The notes under the pieces were generated by a model. That model worked only from the letters and a program-made list of their open reading frames with translations. It was not told the DNA's origin and did not search any database. A DNA stretch of 64,000 nt from positions 110,800 to 174,799 of the forward strand of contig NZ_PIPL01000004.1 of assembly GCF_003987145.1 (NCBI RefSeq), in the 5' to 3' direction. Below are positions 26,512 through 34,689 of this stretch, one piece after another (within the stretch, counting starts at the first letter, position 1; each line of letters opens with the position of its first letter). The translations under genes and the position numbers were made by a program. This DNA comes from Aliidiomarina minuta. GTDB lineage: Bacteria > Pseudomonadota > Gammaproteobacteria > Enterobacterales > Alteromonadaceae.

Positions 26512-28038
26512 TTAACGGCGGAAACCGATACGAAAGCCGCCCCAGTGTTTGCCCCTGATGAAAATTGGAACCGACAGGTCATGCAAAATTTCCCCTGTGT
26601 CGCGCTTATAGGTCTGCAGTAACATAGGTTGCGTATTGCTGCCACAGCGACTGCCCGTGCGGTCGCTGAAAATACGCTTGCTGCGGTTATGAATCAGATC
26701 CTGTTCGTAGTTGCCGGTAAGCGGCTGACTGAATTTTTTATTGTGGGTGGGGAAGTACCCTTTACGATCGACGGCCCCTGCATACATAATATTTGCGTGG
26801 TGCTGCAAAACAGGCTCCTGAATATCTGCAAAGTGGTCATCGCTGAAGCTGTCATAATCGGTGTGATATTTTTGCGGGTTGGTGCCTTTAATAGGGCGAT
26901 AGTTCTGACTGAAAACAGCAGACTCGCTTAGCTCCCCGGTTGCAATTGCGTCTTCAAATAAATCGCTTATGGCCTTGGCGGCGCGCTTTGCTTCTTCTAA
27001 AACAGGTGCATAAAAGCTATTGTCACTGACTTGACTTAACTCCAGATATATAGTTTCAGTTTCTTCGGATAAGCTTACCGCCTGATCCGCGATTGTCTGT
27101 CCTTTGTTTTCTATGTCGTCAAGTGTCTTCGTAAGGTTGACGACTGACTGGTTCATCTGACCGCTGGTTTCATATAAACCGACCGAGACCTGCTCTATTT
27201 GTTCAAGCGTTGTAGAAGCCGAACTGATTTGTTGATTGATTTTATTAAAGCCACTGGCTGTCTGCTGCAACTCTTGCTGTACCTGATCACTGTTAACTTT
27301 GAGTTGTTGCATGAGTTCCGCGCTTTGCTGACTTTGATCACGGATATCGCTGAGCATCGAAGTGATTTCCTGTGTTGCCCCGGACGTTTTAGCTGCCAGG
27401 TTGCGGACTTCGTCGGCGACGACCGCAAAACCACGCCCCTGTTCTCCTGCCCTTGCTGCTTCAATAGCGGCATTTAACGCGAGCAGGTTGGTCTGTTCAG
27501 CTACCTGCGTAATGACTTCCGTGATTTTCTGAATATTATCGGCGCTGCTGCGTAGTTGATCGAGTTTTTCAGCAGTGTGGGTAATGAAATCCGCCAGTTC
27601 GTTAATACGGCTAACCCCTTTCTGTAAACGCTCATCGGCTTCTGCGGTAGAGGACGCGGTATGTTGCAGCGTGTCCGTAATGCTCTGCATGCTATGACTG
27701 AGCTGATTGCTGGTGCTGGCTAGTTGCTCGCTGGCGCCGCCAAGTTCGGTACTCGCCTGACTACTATGCTGGATTTCATTGATTAGCCCGTCGATATAAA
27801 ATGAAACTTCGGCGGCGCCGATGGCCAGTTTAGAAGTGGCTTCATTGATGCTTTTAATATCAGGCTCGGGCGCAACGTCAATCTGAGTCTCTGTTTTACC
27901 AGGGCTGAACTGAGAGGGCAGAAAAATAGCAACACCTGCCACAATAGTCACCAGCACGACAGAAAGCCAGGCGGGGACATTAAGCCAAAGCAGAACGATC
28001 TGCGACAGCACCACAAGCAAAACACCCAGATACTTCAT
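26512..28038 (-). CDS. Methyl-accepting chemoreceptor with C-terminal sensor domain
   Basis: The 508-residue protein has a short N-terminal membrane region (two helices within about residues 1-42) and no periplasmic ligand domain. A long coiled signalling domain includes the CheA/CheW-binding hairpin ALNAAIEAARAGEQGRGFAVV. An extra C-terminal domain (about 350-508, with RPIKGTNPQKYHTDYDSF, DRKGYFPTHN and GKHWGGFRIGF) probably senses a cytoplasmic signal. It should feed the chemotaxis pathway. A 58-bp direct repeat flanks the gene. Confidence 0.88.
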   Translation of the reverse strand: MKYLGVLLVVLSQIVLLWLNVPAWLSVVLVTIVAGVAIFLPSQFSPGKTETQIDVAPEPDIKSINEATSKLAIGAAEVSFYIDGLINEIQHSSQASTELGGASEQLASTSNQLSHSMQSITDTLQHTASSTAEADERLQKGVSRINELADFITHTAEKLDQLRSSADNIQKITEVITQVAEQTNLLALNAAIEAARAGEQGRGFAVVADEVRNLAAKTSGATQEITSMLSDIRDQSQQSAELMQQLKVNSDQVQQELQQTASGFNKINQQISSASTTLEQIEQVSVGLYETSGQMNQSVVNLTKTLDDIENKGQTIADQAVSLSEETETIYLELSQVSDNSFYAPVLEEAKRAAKAISDLFEDAIATGELSESAVFSQNYRPIKGTNPQKYHTDYDSFSDDHFADIQEPVLQHHANIMYAGAVDRKGYFPTHNKKFSQPLTGNYEQDLIHNRSKRIFSDRTGSRCGSNTQPMLLQTYKRDTGEILHDLSVPIFIRGKHWGGFRIGFRR

Positions 28039-28141
28039 AAGTCAGCTCCAGCCAGAACAGAATGATCATCTTTTGTAGCACAACCAGTCTGAATAGGCTG
28101 TCTTCTACGACTAAAGTCTGTGCCCAGACTGGCCGTAGTTA

Positions 28142-28199
28142 ACCTGGAGTGTTTAAGCGCCGTTAATCATCCCACACGGGTGCGAAGTCCGGGTCAATA
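28142..28199. repeat. 58-bp direct repeat, copy 2
   Basis: This is the partner of 26441-26498. It holds the true end of the dkgB-like gene plus a trace of the TMCO4-like C-terminus (PGVFKRR and stop in the plus frame). Confidence 0.85.
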
Positions 28200-28963
28200 A
28201 TACGCTCGCCTCTGTCGAGTGAATTTATCTGGTGCATCTGATTCTGAGTCAGGTGCAAATGCTGGGCATCAAAATTACTGCGCAGGTGTTCTGGTTTAAT
28301 GGTTGAAGGAATCACCGCGCGTTTGTTCTGTAACAGCCAGGCCAGCGTAATAGCCGCTGGTGAGGTGTCATGCTCTTCGGCTATTTGTTGCAACGTGGGC
28401 TCCTGCATGACTTTACCCACAGCGAGCGGCATATAAGCGGTGACGCGAATGCCCAGCTCATCACAGCGGTTGGCAACGGCGCGATTCTGCATAAAAGGGT
28501 GCATTTCGATCTGGTTGGTCAGGATGTTTTCTGCACCTACATGGCCGGTAGCCTGGCGTAATAAATCCAGGGTGAAGTTAGACACGCCAAAGTTACGGAT
28601 CAGACCGTCCTGGCGCGCTTTCATTAAAGCATCCAGGGTTTCTTTTAAGGGCACTTCGTTATTGGGGGAAGGCCAGTGGATCAATGCCAGATCCAACTGT
28701 TCTTTTTGCAGTTGATCAGCGCTGCGGCGCAGGCTGTCCAGCAGCGCGTAATGCTCAAGATCTTCATACCATACTTTGGTGGTGACAAAGACTTTGTCTT
28801 TCGCCACTTTGGACTGATTCAGGGCCTTGCCAACGGCGTCTTCGTTGCCGTACATGGTGGCGGTGTCGATGTGCCGATAACCGATGTCCAGTGCTTGTAA
28901 TACCAGGTCAGTCAGTTGTTTGCCCTGAATACGAAAAGTGCCAAAGCCTACGGGTTCAAACAT
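28163..28963 (-). CDS. dkgB: Aldo/keto reductase, DkgB type
   Basis: The 266-residue NADPH-dependent reductase shows the AKR catalytic set: Asp in HIDTATMYGNE with Tyr, Lys in TTKVW and His in LALIHWP. Later blocks are SNFTLDLL and VIPSTIKPEHLRSNF. Length and end (IDPDFAPVWD) match 2,5-didehydrogluconate reductase B, which also reduces methylglyoxal and other aldehydes. GGAGG lies 5 bases before the ATG. It converges on the TMCO4-like gene, apart from the intervening chemoreceptor. Confidence 0.88.
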   Translation of the reverse strand: MFEPVGFGTFRIQGKQLTDLVLQALDIGYRHIDTATMYGNEDAVGKALNQSKVAKDKVFVTTKVWYEDLEHYALLDSLRRSADQLQKEQLDLALIHWPSPNNEVPLKETLDALMKARQDGLIRNFGVSNFTLDLLRQATGHVGAENILTNQIEMHPFMQNRAVANRCDELGIRVTAYMPLAVGKVMQEPTLQQIAEEHDTSPAAITLAWLLQNKRAVIPSTIKPEHLRSNFDAQHLHLTQNQMHQINSLDRGERIIDPDFAPVWDD

Positions 28964-29045
28964 AGTTCCTCCACAAAAAATATGAATAAACTAAATATAG
29001 AAACCGCGCAGGACTTTGTACAACCTGGCAGGTATTTTTACCCGT

Positions 29046-29777
29046 TTAGTCGGCTAGTGTAGTTTCCAGCTGTTTGCTGAAAGCGCGGATACGGGCTGCG
29101 TTGGCGCCCACATCACTGCGGCCGATACGCGATTTGCTGCGTATATCCAGCAGGCTTTGTTCACCATCTGCAACTACACGAATGACCACGTCATCTTTAA
29201 AACCAAACCAGAAGGTGGTGGCGGTGGCTTCGATACGGCCTTCATTCGCATTGGCATCGACCAGTTCCCAGCCCGAGCGGTTAACTACTTCCAGAGCGGC
29301 TTCAAATACCTGCTGGGGTGGTTGGTTAAAACGCAGTGTCTGAACTTCAGGGTAGTGCTCGCGTTGTTGTTCAGCGGTTTCTTCGCCGGCATATTCAACC
29401 GGATTCGGAGCATCTGCGCGTAAGGGCGCAATCTCAACAAATTCAGGCGGGTTGCTGGTGTCGGTTGAAATATCATGAATAGGGGGTACCGAACGCGCGG
29501 TTTGCAACTGACTATACGGCAGATAAAAAGCAATAAAGGCAGCAATGAAGGAAATCGCCAGCGTTGCTCTGCGCCCGGTAGTGCCTGGACGGGCTACAAA
29601 GAAGGCAATGATGACCAGCACCATGGCTGCGATGCCCAGATAGGCGGCCCAGCGCATAATAGCAAAAGAGGTGCTGAAGTGAATAATATCAATACGGTAC
29701 AGAGGGCCTGCAACCAGTAGCATGATCAGTGCCAGCAAACCCGCCGCAGACGCCAGATAGTAGAATATGTTACGCAT
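29046..29777 (-). CDS. DUF1499 membrane protein
   Basis: The 243-residue protein has three hydrophobic helices in the first 100 residues and a C-terminal DUF1499 domain (about 110-243: YPEVQTLRFNQPPQQVFEAAL, DANANEGRIEATATTFWFGFKDDVVIRV, SRIGRSDVGANAARIR, split here for length). The function of DUF1499 is unknown. GAGG lies 6 bases before the ATG. It is divergent from the fatty acid hydroxylase gene. Confidence 0.88.
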   Translation of the reverse strand: MRNIFYYLASAAGLLALIMLLVAGPLYRIDIIHFSTSFAIMRWAAYLGIAAMVLVIIAFFVARPGTTGRRATLAISFIAAFIAFYLPYSQLQTARSVPPIHDISTDTSNPPEFVEIAPLRADAPNPVEYAGEETAEQQREHYPEVQTLRFNQPPQQVFEAALEVVNRSGWELVDANANEGRIEATATTFWFGFKDDVVIRVVADGEQSLLDIRSKSRIGRSDVGANAARIRAFSKQLETTLAD

Positions 29778-29861
29778 AATAAACCTCGGTTATTGTTCTT
29801 TTATAGTCAGTCTTTACGTATAGATGTACCATCATAGTTCATTTTGGGAAACGAAATAATT

Positions 29862-30698
29862 ATGCAGTGGCTGCTGGATTACGAATTATGGTTCAGGCTG
29901 AGCTTTTTTATCGGGCTGCTGGCGCTTTTTATTGGTCTGGAACAAGCCAGACCAAAAAGGGCGCTAAGCCGCAAGTTAAGTTCACGCTGGCTGAGCAACG
30001 GCCTGGTTATCAGTATTGATACTATTATTCTGCGCCTGCTGTTTCCGACAGCGGCGGTAGGCGTTGCGCTGTGGGCGCAACAATACGGGCATGGGCTGTT
30101 GAACTGGTTAACAGTGCCTGGCTGGTTGGCTATCCTGCTCGCCTTTGTCATTCTGGATTTTGCGATATGGGCCCAACACCTGGTGTTTCACCGTATTCCC
30201 TGGTTGTGGCGTGTGCATCGCATGCACCATACGGATATCGATGTGGATGTGACAACTGCACTGCGTTTCCATCCTATAGAAATGGTGTTGTCGCTGCTGA
30301 TAAAAATGGCGGTGATAGTGCTTATCGGAGCACCCGTAGTGGCGGTGGTGCTGTTTGAGGTGGTCTTAAATGGCGTCGCCATGTTTAACCACAGCAATAT
30401 TCGTTTGGGTGCTAAAACAGACCGGGTGCTGCGCTATTTCATTGTCACGCCGGACATGCACCGGGTGCATCATTCCTGGCATAAACATGAAACCAACAGT
30501 AATTATGGTTTTAATCTACCCTGGTGGGATCGTTTATTTGCGACCTACCGGGATCAGCCCGAAGATGGCCATGACAGCATGACCTTAGGTATTAATCAGT
30601 TCCGTGAACCTGAGGATAATCGAATTCATTATATTTTATGGCAACCTTTTCGTGGTTCTGCACGTAGTGCTTCAACCAGACCCTCTAAACCTGATTAA
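29862..30698 (+). CDS. Sterol desaturase/fatty acid hydroxylase family protein
   Basis: The 278-residue membrane protein has the three histidine clusters of the di-iron hydroxylase family: HLVFH, HRMHH and HRVHH, with further His nearby. It probably hydroxylates or desaturates a lipid. I chose the ATG at 29862; an in-frame TTG at 29844 would add six residues. It is followed after 9 bases by the TVP38/oxidoreductase gene, suggesting co-transcription. Confidence 0.87.
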   Translation: MQWLLDYELWFRLSFFIGLLALFIGLEQARPKRALSRKLSSRWLSNGLVISIDTIILRLLFPTAAVGVALWAQQYGHGLLNWLTVPGWLAILLAFVILDFAIWAQHLVFHRIPWLWRVHRMHHTDIDVDVTTALRFHPIEMVLSLLIKMAVIVLIGAPVVAVVLFEVVLNGVAMFNHSNIRLGAKTDRVLRYFIVTPDMHRVHHSWHKHETNSNYGFNLPWWDRLFATYRDQPEDGHDSMTLGINQFREPEDNRIHYILWQPFRGSARSASTRPSKPD

Positions 30699-30707
30699 GG
30701 AAACCCG

Positions 30708-32864
30708 ATGCGCATAACCCGAGTCCTGTTGTTACTGGTGGTAGCGATATTAATTGGCGGATTTTTTGCTTTTGATCTGCAGCACTACCTGGCACTGGAC
30801 GAATTACAGCGTCATCAGTCTGAATTGACCCGTTTACGTGACCAGTATCTGTTGCAGTCCTTAGTCGTTGCTTTTGTGATTTATGTGCTGGTGACCGCAT
30901 TTTCGCTGCCTGGGGCCGCCATTATGACGCTGGCGATGGGCGCGATTTTTGGTTTTGGCTGGGGTTTATTGCTGGTGTCTTTTGCTTCGGCAATGGGCGC
31001 AACGCTGGCCTTTTTAATTTCACGTTTTCTTTTGCGCGACTGGGTACAGAACAAATTCAGCCGTCGCCTGCATACGGTGGATAAACGGTTTTCGGAAGAC
31101 GGCGCTTTTTACCTGTTAAGCCTGCGGCTGGTACCGGTGTTTCCGTTCTTTTTGATTAACCTGGTGATGGGCCTGACGCGCATAAAAACCTGGACCTTCT
31201 ACTGGGTCAGTCAGGTGGGCATGCTGGCGGGAACTGCGGTTTATGTGAATGCGGGTACGCAGTTGGCGGCTATTGAAAGCACGGCAGATATTTTCTCCGG
31301 GCGTTTGCTTTTGTCGTTTACGCTGCTGGGTACTTTCCCGCTCATTGCTAAGGCTTTATTAAGTATTATTAAGCGCCGCCGTGAGTTAGCCAAGTGGAAA
31401 AAACCACGTTCTTTTGACCGTAACCTGATTGTGATTGGCGGTGGTTCGGCGGGACTAGTGTCGGCTTATATAGGAGCCGCGGTAAAAGCGAAAGTCACTT
31501 TAGTGGAAGGTCATAAACTGGGTGGCGATTGTTTGAACACCGGCTGTGTGCCTTCTAAAACATTGATTAATGTGGCTCGCCAGGCGAAAGCCCGTCGACA
31601 GGCGGGTATGGGATTGCCGGCAGCTGAAACAAAAGTGAATTTCGGTGAGTTAATGACCCATGTTCAGCAGGTGATAAAACGCATTGAACCCCATGATTCA
31701 GTGGAACGCTACAGTGCACTGGGCGTGGATGTGGTGCTCGGAAAGGCGACTATTAAGTCGCCGTGGGAAGTGGTCATTAATACCGGTGAAGAAGAAAAAC
31801 GCCTGACCACGCGCAATATTATTGTAGCCACCGGCGGCAAACCTGCGGTGCCTGATATTGAAGGCCTGCGGGAGCTGGACTATGTGACCAGCGATACCGT
31901 ATGGCAGTTGACCGAACTTCCGCCGCGTCTGTTGGTGCTGGGTGGTGGCCCTATTGGTTGCGAACTGGCGCAGGCGTTTTCTGGTCTGGGGTCTGCGGTG
32001 ACTCAACTGGAAATGGGCGATCGTTTGCTGGCGCGTGAAGATGACGACATCAGTGCTCTGGTGTTAGAACGCTTCAAGGCTGAAGACATAGATGTGCGCC
32101 TGAGTCAGCGTGCGGCTAAATTCAGTCAGACAGAGCAGGGGGCTGAGGTTACAGTCGAACATCTGAATGCCAGTGGCGAAGTCACAGAAACTGAAGTGAT
32201 TGCTTTTGATAGGGTGCTGGTCGCAACCGGGCGTAAAGCTAACCTGGAGGGGTTTGGATTGCAGGAACTGGGCGTTAAAACCTCATCGGTTGTCGATAGC
32301 GACGAGTTTATGCAAACCAGCATACCGACGATTTATGCAGCGGGTGATGTCACCGGGCCTTATCAGTTCACCCATACGGCTTCGCATCAGGCCTGGTATG
32401 CCAGTGTGAATGCCTTATTCTCACCTTTTAAGCGTTTTAAAGCCGATTATCGGGTAATCCCCTGGGCAACCTTCACTGATCCTGAAGTGGCCACTGTCGG
32501 GCTGAATGAACGTTTAGCCAAAGAGCAGGGCGTAGACTATGAAGTCACCCGTTATGAATTAGATGATTTGGACAGAGCCATTGCTGATAACAAAGCTTAT
32601 GGTTTTATTAAGGTGCTGACAGTGCCTGGTAAAGATAAGATCTTAGGGGTGACTATGGCCGGTCCTGGCACTTCGGAGCTGATTGCAGAGTTTGTGCTGG
32701 CGATGAAACATAACCTGGGGCTGAAAAAAATATTAGGCACCATTCATATTTACCCGACTATGAACGAAGCCAATAAATTTGCCGCAGGCGATTGGGCGCG
32801 CCAGCACGCGCCGCAAAAAGTACTGGCCTGGGTTGAGAAGTTTCACGGCTGGCGGCGCAGCTAA
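30708..32864 (+). CDS. TVP38/TMEM64 membrane domain fused to a mercuric-reductase-like flavoprotein
   Basis: In this 718-residue protein, residues 1 to about 225 form a TVP38/TMEM64 (SNARE-associated, DedA-related) membrane domain. Residues about 235-715 are a class I pyridine nucleotide-disulfide oxidoreductase with an FAD site (VIGGGSAGL), redox Cys pair Cys275-Cys280 (GGDCLNTGCVPSK), NAD site (LGGGPIGCEL) and dimer domain. This fusion recurs in proteobacteria; the electron acceptor is not known. It may link membrane quinone or lipid traffic to thiol redox. Confidence 0.9.
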   Translation: MRITRVLLLLVVAILIGGFFAFDLQHYLALDELQRHQSELTRLRDQYLLQSLVVAFVIYVLVTAFSLPGAAIMTLAMGAIFGFGWGLLLVSFASAMGATLAFLISRFLLRDWVQNKFSRRLHTVDKRFSEDGAFYLLSLRLVPVFPFFLINLVMGLTRIKTWTFYWVSQVGMLAGTAVYVNAGTQLAAIESTADIFSGRLLLSFTLLGTFPLIAKALLSIIKRRRELAKWKKPRSFDRNLIVIGGGSAGLVSAYIGAAVKAKVTLVEGHKLGGDCLNTGCVPSKTLINVARQAKARRQAGMGLPAAETKVNFGELMTHVQQVIKRIEPHDSVERYSALGVDVVLGKATIKSPWEVVINTGEEEKRLTTRNIIVATGGKPAVPDIEGLRELDYVTSDTVWQLTELPPRLLVLGGGPIGCELAQAFSGLGSAVTQLEMGDRLLAREDDDISALVLERFKAEDIDVRLSQRAAKFSQTEQGAEVTVEHLNASGEVTETEVIAFDRVLVATGRKANLEGFGLQELGVKTSSVVDSDEFMQTSIPTIYAAGDVTGPYQFTHTASHQAWYASVNALFSPFKRFKADYRVIPWATFTDPEVATVGLNERLAKEQGVDYEVTRYELDDLDRAIADNKAYGFIKVLTVPGKDKILGVTMAGPGTSELIAEFVLAMKHNLGLKKILGTIHIYPTMNEANKFAAGDWARQHAPQKVLAWVEKFHGWRRS

Positions 32865-32865
32865 G

Positions 32866-34689
32866 TCAGTGCGCCTCTATCCAGTCTGAAACCCGGCGTT
32901 CGAGCAGGGGCAGGGGCAAAGCGCCTCCGCCCAGCACAGCGTCATGGAATTCACGGATATCAAAGCGGTCGCCTAAGGCTTGTTCGGCTTCGTTACGTAA
33001 ATCCTGGATTCGCTGCATGCCTATTTTAAAGGATGTCGCCTGGCCTGGAATGGTCATGTAGCGATGCACTTCAGTGCGTACAGCACCCTCTGCAATGGGC
33101 GTTTTTTGCATGAAGTAGTCGATGGCATCCTCTTTCGTCCATTCTTTAGCGTGCAGCCCAGTGTCTACGACCAGCCTTACCGCCCGCCACAGCTCGGTGA
33201 CTACCTGACCAAACTCGGAATAAGGGTCTTCATAGGCCCCCATTTCCCGAGCCAGCCATTCGGCGTACAACGCCCAGCCTTCAGAATATACGGTGAAACG
33301 TGCCTGAGTTCGGAAATCCGGTGTGTTCTGCAACTGCTGCGCTATGGATATCTGCAAATGATGACCGGGCACGCCTTCATGGTAGGCAATGGCTTCGAGT
33401 TCGTTTTTGGGCATGGATTGCATATCGGAGAGGTGGGCATAAAACACCCCCGGCCGTGACCCGTCTGCCGCGCCCGACATATAGTGCTGGGGTGCGCCGT
33501 CCTGTTCACGATAAGCCTCTACCCGGCGCACTTCCAGTGGAATGTCGGGCAGGTTCTTAAAGTAGTCAGGCAATCGTTCCTGCATGGTGCCCAGGTAATC
33601 TCTTGCCTGTTGCAGATAGGCTTCGCGTCCTTCATTGGTGTTTGGGTAAAAGAAGCGCTCGTCGTTGCGTATATAACTGAAAAAGTCCTGCAGATCGCCG
33701 TCAAAGTCGACCCGTGACTTAATCTCGAGCATTTTGTCTGTTAAGCGGTCGACTTCATCCAAACCCAGCTGGTGAATTTCAGCTGCAGTCATATCTGTGG
33801 TGGTGTAAAAAGCTAACAGATGTTTATAAAAGTCTTCACCGCCTGCATGTCGGCTAATGCCAACCGGATTTTCTTCCGTGTTCTCAATATCCTCATCCAG
33901 CCAGTCGATTAAAGCCTGATAGGCGGGCAGGAGAGCTTCCTGTAAAGCTGCTTCGGTATCCTGACGTAGCAGAACAGCTGCGGTGGAAGTAATAAGCTCG
34001 TCGGCTTCTAACTGCGCTATTTTATGCTGGGCATCGGCCCATAACGGTGAGTCTTCGCCCGAGCCAAAAGGGGCGCCGCTAATCACAGCAAGGGCCTGGC
34101 GGCGGACTTCACGGTAAGCAAAAGCGGGTGGGCGTATGCCAGAACCTGCCTGTTCTTTGGCTTGCCCGATCAGTTCTTCGATGGTGCTGGCTATAGCGCG
34201 GATGCGTTTATTGTATGCGCCCATATCGCGATGATTCTGCACCTCATGGGAGCCAATTAGTAATTGTGGCAGGCGTGACTGAGGTCCTATCATTTGTTCA
34301 AACACATAATGCATCTGGCGGAACTCAGCGGCCTCTTGTTGCTGTTGGTACTGCAAGACCCAGAGATCGTAAGACAACTGTTCTTCCGCGCTCAGCTTTG
34401 CATAATCGAACTGCTCTGTAAGCGCCTGTACACTGGATGCTTTCCATTGCAGGCGTTGCTGAGCGGATTCATTCGATACACTGTCAATTTCATCATAGCG
34501 CAGACGGCTACCCTGACGGGTAAGCTGAGATGGGCTGAAGGTGATTTCTTCAGCGTACCGGGCGTCCAGCCACGCGCTAAGTTCCGAATTATGTTCTGCT
34601 GCTTCTTGTGCTGACGGTTGCGCTGGCTCCTGGCACGCGGCCAGGAGCACAGTCAAGGTCAGGATTACGCCTGCTGGTCGGCAACCCAT
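32866..34689 (-). CDS. DUF885 lipoprotein, copy A
   Basis: The 607-residue protein has a lipoprotein signal (lipobox LAAC near residue 19) and the DUF885 signature HEGVPGHH at residues 437-444, a metal-binding motif suggestive of a peptidase. It is a clear paralogue of the adjacent upstream gene, which shares the blocks YREQDGAPQHY, RTQARFTVYSEGWALY and RLVVDTG-HAK-WT. Its start overlaps the end of that gene by 25 bases, so the two are coupled. AAGG lies 8 bases before the ATG. Confidence 0.88.
   Translation of the reverse strand: MGCRPAGVILTLTVLLAACQEPAQPSAQEAAEHNSELSAWLDARYAEEITFSPSQLTRQGSRLRYDEIDSVSNESAQQRLQWKASSVQALTEQFDYAKLSAEEQLSYDLWVLQYQQQQEAAEFRQMHYVFEQMIGPQSRLPQLLIGSHEVQNHRDMGAYNKRIRAIASTIEELIGQAKEQAGSGIRPPAFAYREVRRQALAVISGAPFGSGEDSPLWADAQHKIAQLEADELITSTAAVLLRQDTEAALQEALLPAYQALIDWLDEDIENTEENPVGISRHAGGEDFYKHLLAFYTTTDMTAAEIHQLGLDEVDRLTDKMLEIKSRVDFDGDLQDFFSYIRNDERFFYPNTNEGREAYLQQARDYLGTMQERLPDYFKNLPDIPLEVRRVEAYREQDGAPQHYMSGAADGSRPGVFYAHLSDMQSMPKNELEAIAYHEGVPGHHLQISIAQQLQNTPDFRTQARFTVYSEGWALYAEWLAREMGAYEDPYSEFGQVVTELWRAVRLVVDTGLHAKEWTKEDAIDYFMQKTPIAEGAVRTEVHRYMTIPGQATSFKIGMQRIQDLRNEAEQALGDRFDIREFHDAVLGGGALPLPLLERRVSDWIEAH

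Noticed and set aside
28083..28131. Terminator between dkgB and the chemoreceptor gene
   Set aside because: CCAGTCTG/CAGACTGG can pair, but over a 33-base loop with no T-run.
26441..28199. Chemoreceptor as an insertion sequence or transposon cargo
   Set aside because: The flanks are a duplicated gene junction, not inverted repeats, and no transposase is present.
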